Assembly (NCBI RefSeq): GCF_001553785.1
Contig: NZ_LOJP01000001.1
Location: forward strand, 4,117,637 to 4,181,636
Length of the DNA: 64,000 nt
Origin: Actinoplanes sp. TFC3
GTDB taxonomy: Bacteria; Actinomycetota; Actinomycetes; Mycobacteriales; Micromonosporaceae
Reading direction: 5' to 3'
The notes under the pieces were generated by a model, which worked only from the letters and a program-made list of their open reading frames with translations, ran no database searches and was not told the origin of the DNA. This document shows positions 34,151 to 45,315 of this stretch, one piece after another; position 1 is the first letter of the stretch, and each line of letters starts with the position of its first letter. The translations under genes were made by a program, and so were the position numbers.

Positions 34151-34720
34151 GTGACAGTGCCTCTTCCCCCGTTGCCGCCGGTGGGGGGCGAGACCACCGG
34201 GCCCAACGTTGCCGACGTGGTCACCCGCCAGCATCGTCAGCTACGCAAACTCTGCGAGCAGTACCTCGCCGACGGCGACCCGAGGACCGCACAGGTGCTG
34301 ATCGCCTCGATCTCGCGCCACTTGTCCGCCGAAGAGCAATACCTGTATCCCGCGGTACGTTCCCTGGTCCCCGACGGTCCGGAGCTGGTGAGCCGCGAGC
34401 TGGACGAGGACCGGGCCCTGCTGGAGGCTTGCCGGTTGCTGGAGAGCACCGACGGCCAGGATCTGGCGGTCCGGCTGCACCGGCACACCGAGGCGGCCGC
34501 CGGCGAGTTACTGCCGCTGCTGCAGCGGCTGGCTCCGGTGGAGGATCTGGTCCGGCTCGGCAACCGCTTCGAGCTCGCCGAGGAGGCCGCTCCCACCCGG
34601 CCGCACCCCGGCACGCCGGTCACGCCGCCGTGGAACAAAGTGGTCGATCCGGCGGTGGCGATCGTGGACAAGGTCCGCGACGTGGTGACCCGGCGGACGA
34701 CGTACCCCAAAGATCTGTGA
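34151..34720 (+). CDS. Hemerythrin-domain protein
   Basis: A 189-residue four-helix bundle that should hold a di-iron site and may sense or carry oxygen, NO or iron. Ligand segments are VTRQHRQLRKL, ISRHLSAEEQYLYP and LHRHTEAAAGELLP. An extra Pro-rich C-terminal tail of about 45 residues ends in YPKDL. GTG 34151 follows a possible SigB-type promoter, fitting a stress role. An open frame back to 34073 overlaps the divergent M20 start and is not used. Confidence 0.88.
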   Translation: MTVPLPPLPPVGGETTGPNVADVVTRQHRQLRKLCEQYLADGDPRTAQVLIASISRHLSAEEQYLYPAVRSLVPDGPELVSRELDEDRALLEACRLLESTDGQDLAVRLHRHTEAAAGELLPLLQRLAPVEDLVRLGNRFELAEEAAPTRPHPGTPVTPPWNKVVDPAVAIVDKVRDVVTRRTTYPKDL

Positions 34721-34850
34721 CGGACTCAACACGCTCCGCGGCCGTTTGACCGTACGGCTAAGCGGTGTTCTGTCCTTTTGTTTAACCCATTCGTCATATA
34801 TAGGGGATCTTTGGCCGGCCGAAGGTCTAGCCCTTATCCCGCGAACGTCC

Positions 34851-34856
34851 TACCGT
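34851..34856 (+). promoter_or_regulatory. -10 element TACCGT of the LysR gene
   Basis: TACCGT, 6 bases, ATG 34863. The AT-rich stretch 34774-34808 just upstream (TTTAACCC...CATATATAG) may hold the regulator's own binding site. Confidence 0.45.
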
Positions 34857-34862
34857 CACGCT

Positions 34863-35836
34863 ATGAACCTGGAGCTGCGGCATCTCAAGGTGGTCTGTGC
34901 CATCGCGGAGACAGGCAGCGTGACGAAGGCGGCATCGTTGCTCGGCCTCGCCCAGCCCGCCCTGACCGCGCAGCTGCAACGCATCGAGCGGACCCTGGGT
35001 GGCCCGCTCTTCGAACGCGACCGCCGCGGGGCACGCCCGACCGCCCTTGGCGAGCTCGTGCTGTCCCGTGCCCGGGTGCTGTTGCCGGCGATGAAGGGCC
35101 TGCAGGACGAGGCGGCCCGGCTGGCGGGGTCCGGATCCGATGAGGAGATGAGCCGTTACCGCATCGGGGCCATCGGTGGTCCGATCGTGGGCGGGCTCGT
35201 GCAGCGGCTGTCCGACGCGCAGCCGGAGGCGCAGATCACGACGTACGCGTCCTACTACAGCGACGAGCTGGCCACCATGACGGCGGCCGGGAAGCTGGAC
35301 TTCGCCCAGGCCGGGTTCTGCGGTGACGCGGTGCCCTCGGCCGAGCACGGGCTGGTCTGGCAGACCATTGCCATCGACGGTGTGTGCGTGCTCATGCCCG
35401 ACGATCATCCCCAGGCCAAGGGCACCGAGGTGGACCTCGCCGAGCTCAGCGAGGTGGCGTGGGCCGGCGGGCCGGGCGGCGGGTGCTTCACCGACTGCTT
35501 CGCCGCGGCGTGTGCGCGGGCCGGGTTCACCCCCCGGCGCATCCTGGAAACCGATGTGCGCAGCGCCATCGACATGGTCGAGTCGGGCATGGCTGTGATG
35601 ATCGCGCAACCCAACTTCCGGTCGCCCGCCGGCCTGGCCAACCGGCCGATCAAGGGCGCGCCGCTGCGCTGGAAGCAGATGCTGGGCTGGCATCCGGAGA
35701 GCCCGGCGGCACAGGTCGCGCCGCGGCTCATGCAGATGGCCCGGGAGGCCTATCTGGAAACCGCGGCGCGAAATCCGCTCTATGTGCAATGGCTGGCGGA
35801 CTACCCGCAGCTCGGCGTCGAGCAGCTCGCGGGCGT

Positions 35837-35840
<4 letters not shown>
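34863..35840 (+). CDS. LysR-family transcriptional regulator
   Basis: A 325-residue regulator with an N-terminal winged helix (NLELRHLKVVCAIAETGSVTKAASLLGLAQPALTAQLQRIE) and a periplasmic-binding-like effector domain from about 95. ATG 34863 is supported by TACCGT six bases upstream; the frame open to 34746 would start before the promoter. The stop overlaps that of the convergent ClpC-like gene by three bases. LysR genes usually control a divergent neighbour; here the neighbour upstream is hemerythrin on the same strand, so the target is unclear. Confidence 0.92.
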
Positions 35841-38359
<2,519 letters not shown>

Positions 38360-38374
38360 GGGTCTTCTCTCCTT

Positions 38375-38388
38375 CAACAATTTTGTTG
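38375..38388. promoter_or_regulatory. CAACAA-TT-TTGTTG palindrome before the ClpC-like gene
   Basis: A 6-2-6 inverted repeat located 15-29 bases upstream of the ClpC-like start, directly before its ribosome site. It does not match the CIRCE, HAIR or ClgR boxes I know. It could be an operator for an unnamed stress repressor. Confidence 0.4.
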
Positions 38389-38444
38389 CCACGTCACACA
38401 ACACCTCGTGGGATAGCCCCATTCCGATGTGAGACGCTGCTTAC

Positions 38445-38861
38445 ATGCCGCCCGACAGCCCCGCCGCCCCAGCATCACCTGACGGCTGCCTGGTGCCCTT
38501 GCTGGTCATAGACGCTGCGAACGTGGTCGGGTCCAAGCCCGACGGCTGGTGGCGGGACCGCGCGGGGGCCGCCGAACGGCTGCGCGACAAGCTCGTCCCG
38601 CTCAACGTGCAAGGCCTGGCAGATCTTCCGGGGCCCGTCGAGCTCGTTCTGGTCGTGGAGGGCGAGGCCCGCGACATCGCCCCAATCGCAGGGGTACGAA
38701 TCCAGCGCGCGTCCGGCTCCGGTGACGACGCCATCGTGGACCTGGTGGCCACCGAGGGCGCCGGGCGCCGCGTCGTGGTGGTCACCGCCGACCGGGGCCT
38801 GCGCGAACGGGTGACCGCGCTGGGCGCCGAGGTACGCGGCCCGGGCAGCGTGCCTCGCTGA
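38445..38861 (+). CDS. NYN/PIN-like RNase-fold protein
   Basis: A 138-residue protein with the NYN (YacP-like) fold. Acidic active-site positions are in LLVIDAANVVGSKPDGWW, GSGDDAIVDL and VVTADRGLRERV. It probably cleaves RNA. ATG 38445 is divergent from the ClpC-like gene. It lies upstream of the EccC-like operon, separated by 165 bases that hold repeated TTGCCAGA sites. Confidence 0.85.
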   Translation: MPPDSPAAPASPDGCLVPLLVIDAANVVGSKPDGWWRDRAGAAERLRDKLVPLNVQGLADLPGPVELVLVVEGEARDIAPIAGVRIQRASGSGDDAIVDLVATEGAGRRVVVVTADRGLRERVTALGAEVRGPGSVPR

Positions 38862-38931
38862 GCCACGGCCCGCGAAAACCCATGCATGAGTGAAACGGGC
38901 ACTCGGGCACGACCCCCGCATCGCGGACGAC

Positions 38932-38937
38932 TAAACT
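38932..38937 (+). promoter_or_regulatory. Candidate -10 element TAAACT of the EccC-like operon
   Basis: TAAACT lies 89 bases before GTG 39027. A start near 38944 would put all four TTGCCAGA repeats in the 5' UTR. No -35 is evident. Confidence 0.35.
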
Positions 38938-38953
38938 GGACCGCAGCACAGTC

Positions 38954-39007
38954 TTGCCAGACAACACCTTTGCCAGACATACCTTTGCCAGAACTGCTTT
39001 TGCCAGA
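38954..39007 (+). repeat. Four direct repeats of TTGCCAGA upstream of the EccC-like operon
   Basis: TTGCCAG(A) begins at 38954, 38970, 38985 and 39000, a spacing of 16, 15 and 15 bases; the last three are preceded by T or CT. The block ends just before GGGAGG, the ribosome site of the first operon gene. It could be a multi-site operator or a repeated RNA element. Confidence 0.7.
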
Positions 39008-39026
39008 ACAGCGGGAGGCTGCACGA

Positions 39027-39287
39027 GTGGCCAGCGTCGCCGAGGTCAAAGCGGCCGTTGACGCCGCCCTGCATCAGGTCACCGAGGGCCAAGCGGCCAT
39101 CCAGGCGGCCCGCGAGAAGATCGGCGAGGCGCAGCAGAGCCTGGCCGCCGCGCTCGACGGGTCGGCCAACGACGCCGTGGGCGCCGCGCACGCCTCGCTG
39201 TCACAGGCCGACCAGCAGCTCGAGGAATGTCTCGGGGCCACGCTGCTGGCGGTCGAGCAGGCCCAGACCTACACGGCGACGCTCTGA
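39027..39287 (+). CDS. Small helical-hairpin protein, WXG100-like in size
   Basis: An 86-residue protein that is nearly all helix. Two helices (about 1-42 and 48-86) flank a LDGSAND turn. Size and shape recall WXG100 substrates of type VII secretion, but the WXG motif is absent. GTG 39027 is fixed by GGGAGG eight bases upstream; the frame open back to 38886 runs through the repeat block. It opens a tight four-gene operon with an EccC/FtsK-like ATPase. Function unknown. Confidence 0.75.
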   Translation: MASVAEVKAAVDAALHQVTEGQAAIQAAREKIGEAQQSLAAALDGSANDAVGAAHASLSQADQQLEECLGATLLAVEQAQTYTATL

Positions 39288-39291
39288 CACG

Positions 39292-40203
39292 ATGTCGCTG
39301 CTGCAGGAACTCGGCGCCCAGCTCCGCGCCACCTCCGAGGAGCTGCCCACCGGCCTGGTCTCGGTCGCCCGCGAGCGCCTCAACAGCGCCGCCGAGCTGC
39401 TCAACTGGGTACGCCAGACCTCGGTCGACCCGCTCGGGGTGCCGCAGCTGGGCACCGCCGTCGAGCACGCTGAGCACGCGCTCGCCGCGCTGCGCGTGGC
39501 CCAGGACGCCATCGACGCCTACCTGGCGGCGGTCGGGCTGGCCGGTGAGGGCGGCGCTCCCCCGGACACCGACTACAAAGCCGGGCTCAAACCCGAGGAG
39601 ATCGGCGGGCAGAACGACGCGCCGCCACCTTCGCCGGAGAAGCTCGGCGCCTGGTGGCAGGAGCGGGTCACCCAGCTGACCGGCGAGGCGCCACCCTCAC
39701 CGGAGCAGGGCACACCCGCCCCGGGAAATCAGGCCGACACCGGTGAACTGCTGCGCCGCGTCGCCGCCGGGGTGCGCTCGGGTGACCGGGCCCGGGTGGG
39801 CCGGGATCTGCACGCGGTGAACGCGGCCACCGGCCTGGGCCTGTCCGCGGTCAGCTCCCCGGTGCTGCACCGCCTGGCCGGCGACCTGCTCGGGCACGAG
39901 CCGGGCCCGGATGACCTGAAACGGTTGCAGAGCGCGGCCACCGGCCGGGTGAAGTCGCTGCTGCCGGGCACGCCGCCGGAGGTGCTGGACACGTTGCTGG
40001 CCCGCATCTGCCGCACGCCGGCGCAGTCCGAGGCCCCTGCGCACCCGGCCGACTCGGCGGTCACCGCGAGCGTGCTGACCGGCGTGCTGCTGGCCCGGCT
40101 GGGCCGCGACCCCGACTCGCTCGACCCCCGCGCACCCGAACCGGTGCGCGAGCCCGCCCAGCCAGGTCAGCAGCAACAGAGTGGACGGAGCCGCGGTGCC
40201 TGA
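39292..40203 (+). CDS. Helical operon protein of unknown function
   Basis: A 303-residue protein. The first 80 residues form another probable helical hairpin (LLQELGAQLRATSEELPTGL... to AIDAYLAAVGL). A Pro-rich linker follows (about 95-150), then a helical domain (about 150-270) and a Pro/Gln/Arg tail. No membrane segment or known domain is seen. It begins four bases after the small helical gene and overlaps the ATPase start by eight bases, so it belongs to the same machinery. Confidence 0.75.
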   Translation: MSLLQELGAQLRATSEELPTGLVSVARERLNSAAELLNWVRQTSVDPLGVPQLGTAVEHAEHALAALRVAQDAIDAYLAAVGLAGEGGAPPDTDYKAGLKPEEIGGQNDAPPPSPEKLGAWWQERVTQLTGEAPPSPEQGTPAPGNQADTGELLRRVAAGVRSGDRARVGRDLHAVNAATGLGLSAVSSPVLHRLAGDLLGHEPGPDDLKRLQSAATGRVKSLLPGTPPEVLDTLLARICRTPAQSEAPAHPADSAVTASVLTGVLLARLGRDPDSLDPRAPEPVREPAQPGQQQQSGRSRGA

Positions 40204-42844
40204 GTCCGCCGCCCAGCAGGTCGTCGAGGTCCGGGCCGCGCTGTCGCATGCGCTCGGCGCCGCGATGGGCTCGCTGCGGGCCGCCCAGCAGGAACACGAG
40301 AACGCGGTCACCCGGCGCGGGCGGGTTGTTGCGGCCGCCCGGGAACGCCGCGCCCGGCTCGCCCACGAACGCGACAAGCGGCTGCACGAGATCGACGAGG
40401 AGCACGACCACAACCTCGCCGAGCTGGCCGGCGCCGCGGCCGAGACGGCTGCCCTGGCCGCCCCCGGGTCCGCGGGCCTGCCGTGGTCACAGTGGACACC
40501 GACCCCGGCCAGGTCCGGCTCACCCGCCCCGGAGCTGCGCATCGGCGAGCTGCTCCTGCCGTACGAGGGGGAAGTCCCCGCCCTGGTGCCGTTGCTCGAC
40601 CGCGGGCATGTGGTGGTGCGCGGCGACGGGCGGCTCGGCGACGACGTGGTGGCCGGGCTGCTGCTGCGCGCGCTGGGCAGCACCGAACCGGGCCGGATCC
40701 TGCTCACCGGCTACGACCCCGAGCAGCTCGGCGGCGGGCTGGCCGGGTTCGCCCCGCTGGCCCCGGCCGGGGTGCTGCAGTTCGTCGGCCCGGGCGGGCT
40801 CGGCGCGCTGCTCGACGAGCTGGTCGACCACGTGCGCCGGATCAACGAGACGGTGCTGGCCGGCGAGCACTCGTCGCTGCGGGAGCTGGCCGGGGCCACC
40901 GGACGCCGCCCGGAGCCGTGGCGCATCGCCATCCTGCTCGGCGCGGGCCGCCCCGACGAGTTGTCCAAACACGAACGCAGCCAGCTCGACCGGCTGGTGC
41001 GCACCGGCGCGGCGTGCGGCGTGCACCTGATCATCCGGGACCTCCCGGTGCCGCAGACCACCGGCATGGAGATCATCGATGTCGCGGCCGACGACGGGGC
41101 CCGGCTCAGCGGCTGCGGCGAGCTGCCGGTGGAGCTGGACCCGGGCCCGCCGCCGGCCGTGGTGACCCGCACCTGCCGGGCGATCGCCGAGCATGTCGCG
41201 GCCGGCCCCGCCCCGGTGGCGCTGGACAGCCTGCTGCCCGAGCACGAGTGGCAGGAGACTTCGGCCCGCGCGCTGACCGCCCCGCTGGGTGACAGCCCGC
41301 AGGGTGCGCCGGTGCACGTGATGCTGTCGGACTACCCGCCGCACGCGCTGATAGCCGGGCCTTCGGGCACCGGCAAGACCAACCTGATCTACGCCTGGAT
41401 GGGGGCGCTGGCCGCCCGCTACTCCCCCGAGGAGCTGGCGTTCTACCTGCTCGACTTCAAGGAGGGAGTGTCGTTCGCCCGGTTCGCCCCGGGCCGGCGC
41501 GACCCCAGCTGGCTGCCGCACGTGCGCCTGGTCGGGGTGAACGTCAACACCGACCGCGAGTTCGGGCTCGCCCTGCTGCGCTTCCTGGGCACCGAGCTGC
41601 GCAGCCGCGCCGACGCCGCCAAACGCCACGAGGTCACCAACCTGGCCGAGCTGCGCGCCGAGGACCCGGACGGCTCGTGGCCGCGGATCGTGGCCGTGGT
41701 CGACGAGTTCCAGGTGCTGCTGGCCGGGCGTGACGCGGTGGCCGCAGAGGCGGTCGACCTGCTCGAGGACCTGGCCCGCCGGGGCCGCTCGCAGGGAATT
41801 CACCTGGTGCTGGCCAGCCAGGACGTGTCCGGCATCGAGGCGCTGTGGGGCCGGCCCGCGCTGGTCGCCCAGTTCTCGCTGCGCATCGCGCTGCCCCGGG
41901 CCCGCCGGGTGCTGGCCGAGCAGAACAGCGCCGCCGACGTGCTGCCCCGCTACCACGCGGTGGTCAACGCCGACTCCGGGGCGTTGGAGGCCAACCGGGT
42001 GGTCCGGGTGCCCGACGCCGGCAACCGCGAGCGCTGGAGCGAGCTGCAGCACCGGCTGTGGCGCCGGCGCCCGCAGGAGCTGCCCGCGCCCCGGCTGTTC
42101 GACGGCGACGCCATCCCGCGCCTCGGTGACAGCCTCGACTTCCAGCGGCTGAGCCCAGCGCCGACGGTCGCCGCGCCGGTGGTGCTGCTCGGCGAGACGA
42201 TCGACGTACAGGCCCGGTCGGCGGCGACCGTGCTGCGCCGTGCCCCCGGGCGCAACATCGCGGTGATGGGCACCCGGGTGGACGAGGCGTGTGCCGTGCT
42301 GCACACCGCGGCCCGCTCGCTGGCGGCGCAGTTCGAGCCCGGCGCGGCCCAGTTCAAGGTGGGCTGCTTCGACACCGACGCGGGCGCGGCGATCGACGCG
42401 CTGCGCGACATCCTGCCCGCCAAGGACACCGGGTTCTTCGACCCCGGCAACGCGGACTTCCTCTTCGAGGACGCGGCCTCCCGGGCAACCGAGGGCACGG
42501 CTGCCGACCGGCCGTTGTTTCTGCTGCTGTATGCCGTCGACGCGGCGAGCAACGCCCACCAGGAGCAGCTGCGGCGGATTCTGCGGCAGGGCCCGGAACG
42601 CCGGATGCACGTGATCGGGTGGTGGCGGGGTGCCTCGCTGCTGCGCGACACGCTGGGCGGCCCGGCCAGCCGCACCGACGTCATCGGCTCGTGGGTGGCG
42701 CTGGACGTGCACGGCAGCGAGCTCTCGCCGTACTATCCGGGCACCGGCTCCCCGGCCTGGTATCCGCGCCCCTGGCGAGCCCTGCACTTCGACCGCTCGG
42801 TGCACCGCGGCGCCGAGGTGATCATCCCCTACGGACCCATGTGA
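40196..42844 (+). CDS. FtsK/SpoIIIE-type ATPase, EccC-like
   Basis: An 882-residue ATPase without membrane helices. A coiled coil (about 15-85) is followed by a first module (about 105-350) lacking a P-loop, then a complete FtsK/SpoIIIE motor (about 360-600) with GPSGTGKT at about 387-394 and IVAVVDEFQVLLAG as Walker B. A third module (about 650-880) keeps a RecA-like pattern but no Walker A. Three modules with one active motor recall EccC of type VII secretion. GTG 40196 has GGAG five bases upstream; GTG 40181 is an alternative. The membrane part seems to be the next gene. Confidence 0.85.
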   Translation: MPESAAQQVVEVRAALSHALGAAMGSLRAAQQEHENAVTRRGRVVAAARERRARLAHERDKRLHEIDEEHDHNLAELAGAAAETAALAAPGSAGLPWSQWTPTPARSGSPAPELRIGELLLPYEGEVPALVPLLDRGHVVVRGDGRLGDDVVAGLLLRALGSTEPGRILLTGYDPEQLGGGLAGFAPLAPAGVLQFVGPGGLGALLDELVDHVRRINETVLAGEHSSLRELAGATGRRPEPWRIAILLGAGRPDELSKHERSQLDRLVRTGAACGVHLIIRDLPVPQTTGMEIIDVAADDGARLSGCGELPVELDPGPPPAVVTRTCRAIAEHVAAGPAPVALDSLLPEHEWQETSARALTAPLGDSPQGAPVHVMLSDYPPHALIAGPSGTGKTNLIYAWMGALAARYSPEELAFYLLDFKEGVSFARFAPGRRDPSWLPHVRLVGVNVNTDREFGLALLRFLGTELRSRADAAKRHEVTNLAELRAEDPDGSWPRIVAVVDEFQVLLAGRDAVAAEAVDLLEDLARRGRSQGIHLVLASQDVSGIEALWGRPALVAQFSLRIALPRARRVLAEQNSAADVLPRYHAVVNADSGALEANRVVRVPDAGNRERWSELQHRLWRRRPQELPAPRLFDGDAIPRLGDSLDFQRLSPAPTVAAPVVLLGETIDVQARSAATVLRRAPGRNIAVMGTRVDEACAVLHTAARSLAAQFEPGAAQFKVGCFDTDAGAAIDALRDILPAKDTGFFDPGNADFLFEDAASRATEGTAADRPLFLLLYAVDAASNAHQEQLRRILRQGPERRMHVIGWWRGASLLRDTLGGPASRTDVIGSWVALDVHGSELSPYYPGTGSPAWYPRPWRALHFDRSVHRGAEVIIPYGPM

Positions 42845-43551
42845 TGACGATCGGCGACACCGACGGCGTGCTCGAACGCCGCACCCCCGACTACCGCAGC
42901 GTAGTGCGCAAGCTGACGCAGCTCGACGACGAGGCGGCGCTGCACCGCGGCGAGGCCCTCGACTGGCACGACACCCGCGCGGCCGAGGCCGACGAGGCGG
43001 TCCGGGCGGCCACCCAACGCGTGCGCGACGCCGAGCAGGCCGTCGCCACCGCCCAGCGCCGGCTGGAGGAGGTGGACGCGGACGTGGCCGGGTTGTGGGC
43101 GGAGTTCTCCCACAAGGCCGGGCGCCGGGCCGACCGTTTCGGCGGCGCCCCCCAGCCGCAGATCCCCCGCCAGCGCGACCGCGAGCCCGAGGACTACCTG
43201 CAGGAAGCGGCGACCCACGCGGCCTGGAACCCGGCGGTCAAACCCCTCAAAGGCGCTTCCATGCTGTACGCGGGCCTGGGCGCGCTCGGCGGCGCGGTGG
43301 GCCTGGCAGCCTGGTCGTTGCTGCGCTGGGCGGGCCGGGAGAGCGGCGGCGACCTGGCCACCGGGCTGCCGGTGGTGGCCCTGATCGTGGCGCTGCTCGG
43401 CCCGATCCTGGCGGTGGTGACGGCCAAACGGGTCGCGGATCGCAGCGGCACCCCGCTGGACGCCTCCACCGTGGCCACCGTGCTGATCGCCGCGCTGATC
43501 ACCGCCGGGCTGATCCTCGCCGTGGTCCGCACCAACGCCGCGGGCGGCTGA
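42844..43551 (+). CDS. Coiled-coil membrane protein of the EccC-like operon
   Basis: A 235-residue protein with an N-terminal coiled coil (about 30-95) and three membrane helices (about 139-165, 175-198 and 208-230). The start overlaps the ATPase stop (TGATG), so the two are cotranslated. It probably anchors the soluble ATPase to the membrane. I do not recognise a family name. Confidence 0.78.
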   Translation: MTIGDTDGVLERRTPDYRSVVRKLTQLDDEAALHRGEALDWHDTRAAEADEAVRAATQRVRDAEQAVATAQRRLEEVDADVAGLWAEFSHKAGRRADRFGGAPQPQIPRQRDREPEDYLQEAATHAAWNPAVKPLKGASMLYAGLGALGGAVGLAAWSLLRWAGRESGGDLATGLPVVALIVALLGPILAVVTAKRVADRSGTPLDASTVATVLIAALITAGLILAVVRTNAAGG

Positions 43552-43658
43552 ACCAAGGCCGCCGCGGCGCAGCTCCACGGGCGATGCCAGGGGCGTCTGG
43601 TCCTAGCCGGGGGTGAGCGGGTCGCTGGCGAACAGGGCGGCGGCCCGGACGGGCGGCC

Positions 43659-43685
43659 GGGGCCCGCGTGCGCGACGCGGGCCCC
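43659..43685. terminator. Strong hairpin between operon ends
   Basis: GGGGCCCGCGT (43659-43669) pairs with ACGCGGGCCCC (43675-43685), a perfect 11-bp stem with a five-base loop. It lies directly after the stop of the JmjC gene and 108 bases after the EccC-like operon, so it can end both. Confidence 0.75.
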
Positions 43686-43692
43686 GTAAGCC

Positions 43693-44955
43693 TCAGGCCG
43701 GGACCAGCACGGCCTCGCGCAGCAGCCGCCGGGCCAGGACCAGCCGGTCCGGGTCGTCGTCCAGGCCGGGCAGATCGCCCACCCTTCGCACGGCGCCGGC
43801 CAGCGCAAACCGCAGAGCATCGGCACAGTACGCCGGGAAGCGCAGCGTGCGCCTGGTCAGCCGCAGCACCACATGCTCCGCGCCGTCCTCGACCAGTTGC
43901 CAGCGCAGGCCGTGCCGCACCGAGACCCGGTCATCGACGGTCACCTGCTCGGCGAACGCGAGCTGGGCCAGGGGCTTGACGGGCTCCGGACGCTGAGCCG
44001 GCCAGGCGCGGTTTCGCAGCCGGGAGGCCACCTCCTGCGGGTCGGCCTGCAGCAGCCAGTCGCGCAGCGCCGCCACGGTTTCGCTCAGCTCGGGGGCCAC
44101 CTGATCCGGATCGGCGACATCCATCCCGTACGGCAAAGTCGCCCGCAACCGCTGGTCCCCCGCAGCCAGGCTGAGCAGCTCCTCGACCAGCGCATAGCGG
44201 GTCAGCGCCCGCACCCCGAAGGTGAGGTGCAGCGACCGCTCCCCCTGCGCCTGAGCCGAGTGCAGCCAGCCGCGCGGCAGGTAGAGGGCGTCTCCGGGGG
44301 CCAGCACGACGTCCAGCGCCGCCGGGCCCTCGGCCGTGGCCCCTACCTCGTCGGCGCGCCCGCCCCAGGCCTGGCGTTCCAGCGGCTCGCTCAGCACCGG
44401 TTCGTGGATGCGCCAGCGTTTGGTGCCTTCGACCTGCAGCACGAACACGTCGTGGGTGTCGTAGTGGGTGGCGAAACCCTTGTTGCCCGCCGGGGTCAGG
44501 TACGCGTTGACCTGCAACGGCTGGCGCAGCTCCTCGCCGAGGCGGCGGGCGTAGTCGATCAGCGGCGGCCAGATCCGGTGCAGACCCTGCAGCACCAGGG
44601 TGGCGCCCTCGGCGTACAGCTTCATGACCTTGTCGTCGAGGACCTGGTCGGAGACCTCCGCGCCGGCGCCGCCGCTGCCGGTGAAGGCCGACGCGGACAA
44701 CACCGTGCCCTGGTTGGCCACCCGCAGGAACGGGGTGCGCAGGCCGCGTTCACTGAGCAGGTCGTCGACCGCCTCGCTCGACAACAGGTCGCGGAAGCCA
44801 TCCGGTCCGGCGAGTTCGTCGGCGCGGGTGAGCAGCGGCTGCCTCCCCCAGTACGCCTCGGCGAACTTCGCCGGGTCGGCCGCGACCGCTCGCGACAGCG
44901 CGGAACGGGCCGGAGCCGGACGGCGCTGAGCACCGTCCGGCTGAGGGTTCGTCAT
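43693..44955 (-). CDS. JmjC/cupin-type 2-oxoglutarate oxygenase
   Basis: A 420-residue Fe(II)/2-oxoglutarate protein hydroxylase of the RoxA (YcfD) type. Iron ligands are His164 and Asp166 in FATHYDTHD and His232 in LPRGWLHSA; Lys179 (GTKRW) can hold 2-oxoglutarate. A C-terminal winged-helix-like part follows (about 280-420). E. coli RoxA hydroxylates ribosomal protein L16. Here the gene lies 13 bases downstream of a tandem-repeat peptide on the same mRNA, which makes that peptide a candidate substrate. ATG 44955 has no clear Shine-Dalgarno, suggesting coupling to the peptide gene. Confidence 0.88.
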   Translation of the reverse strand: MTNPQPDGAQRRPAPARSALSRAVAADPAKFAEAYWGRQPLLTRADELAGPDGFRDLLSSEAVDDLLSERGLRTPFLRVANQGTVLSASAFTGSGGAGAEVSDQVLDDKVMKLYAEGATLVLQGLHRIWPPLIDYARRLGEELRQPLQVNAYLTPAGNKGFATHYDTHDVFVLQVEGTKRWRIHEPVLSEPLERQAWGGRADEVGATAEGPAALDVVLAPGDALYLPRGWLHSAQAQGERSLHLTFGVRALTRYALVEELLSLAAGDQRLRATLPYGMDVADPDQVAPELSETVAALRDWLLQADPQEVASRLRNRAWPAQRPEPVKPLAQLAFAEQVTVDDRVSVRHGLRWQLVEDGAEHVVLRLTRRTLRFPAYCADALRFALAGAVRRVGDLPGLDDDPDRLVLARRLLREAVLVPA

Positions 44956-44968
44956 GGCCGGGCCGGTC

Positions 44969-45283
44969 TCAGGACGCGGAGCCGTCGGCACCGCCGTCGT
45001 GGCCACCGGGGTTGGCGCCACCATCGGCCGGGCCCTCGCCCGCGGAGCCGTCAGCGCCACCGTCGTGGCCACCGGGGTTGGCGCCACCATCGGCCGGGCC
45101 CTCACCTGCGGAGCCGTCGGCACCGCCGTCGTGACCACCCGGGTTCGCGCCACCGTCGGCCGGGCCCTCGCCCGCGGAGCCGTCAGCGCCACCGTCGTGG
45201 CCGTTCGGGTTCGCGCCACCGTCGGCCACGCCCTCGCCCGAGGTGCTGCTGCCGCCGGTGATGTCGTCGTCGCTCAGTCGCAT
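44969..45283 (-). CDS. Tandem-repeat peptide, candidate oxygenase substrate
   Basis: A 104-residue acidic peptide: a 15-residue leader MRLSDDDITGGSSTS, then four nearly identical 22-residue units starting GEG(P/V)ADGGANP and ending HDGGADGSA, then one Ser. The units lie at 45173-45238, 45107-45172, 45041-45106 and 44975-45040. There is no Cys, Lys or aromatic residue; each unit holds one His, one Asn and three Asp. ATG 45283 has GGAG eight bases upstream, better than ATG 45289. The layout of leader plus cores next to a modifying enzyme is that of a RiPP-type precursor; an RTX-like calcium-binding peptide is an alternative. Confidence 0.75.
   Translation of the reverse strand: MRLSDDDITGGSSTSGEGVADGGANPNGHDGGADGSAGEGPADGGANPGGHDGGADGSAGEGPADGGANPGGHDGGADGSAGEGPADGGANPGGHDGGADGSAS
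44975..45238 (-). repeat. Four tandem 66-bp coding repeats
   Basis: Each unit encodes 22 residues of the repeat peptide. Units 2-4 encode identical protein; unit 1 differs at two residues (Val for Pro, Asn for Gly). The array keeps frame throughout and is coding, not CRISPR. Confidence 0.85.
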
Positions 45284-45315
45284 GATCATCTCTCCTTCGT
45301 CGGTGGTCTGCCTTC

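Noticed and set aside
44975..45238. 66-bp repeat array as a possible CRISPR
   Set aside because: Units are directly adjoining, all coding and in frame, with no spacers and no cas genes.
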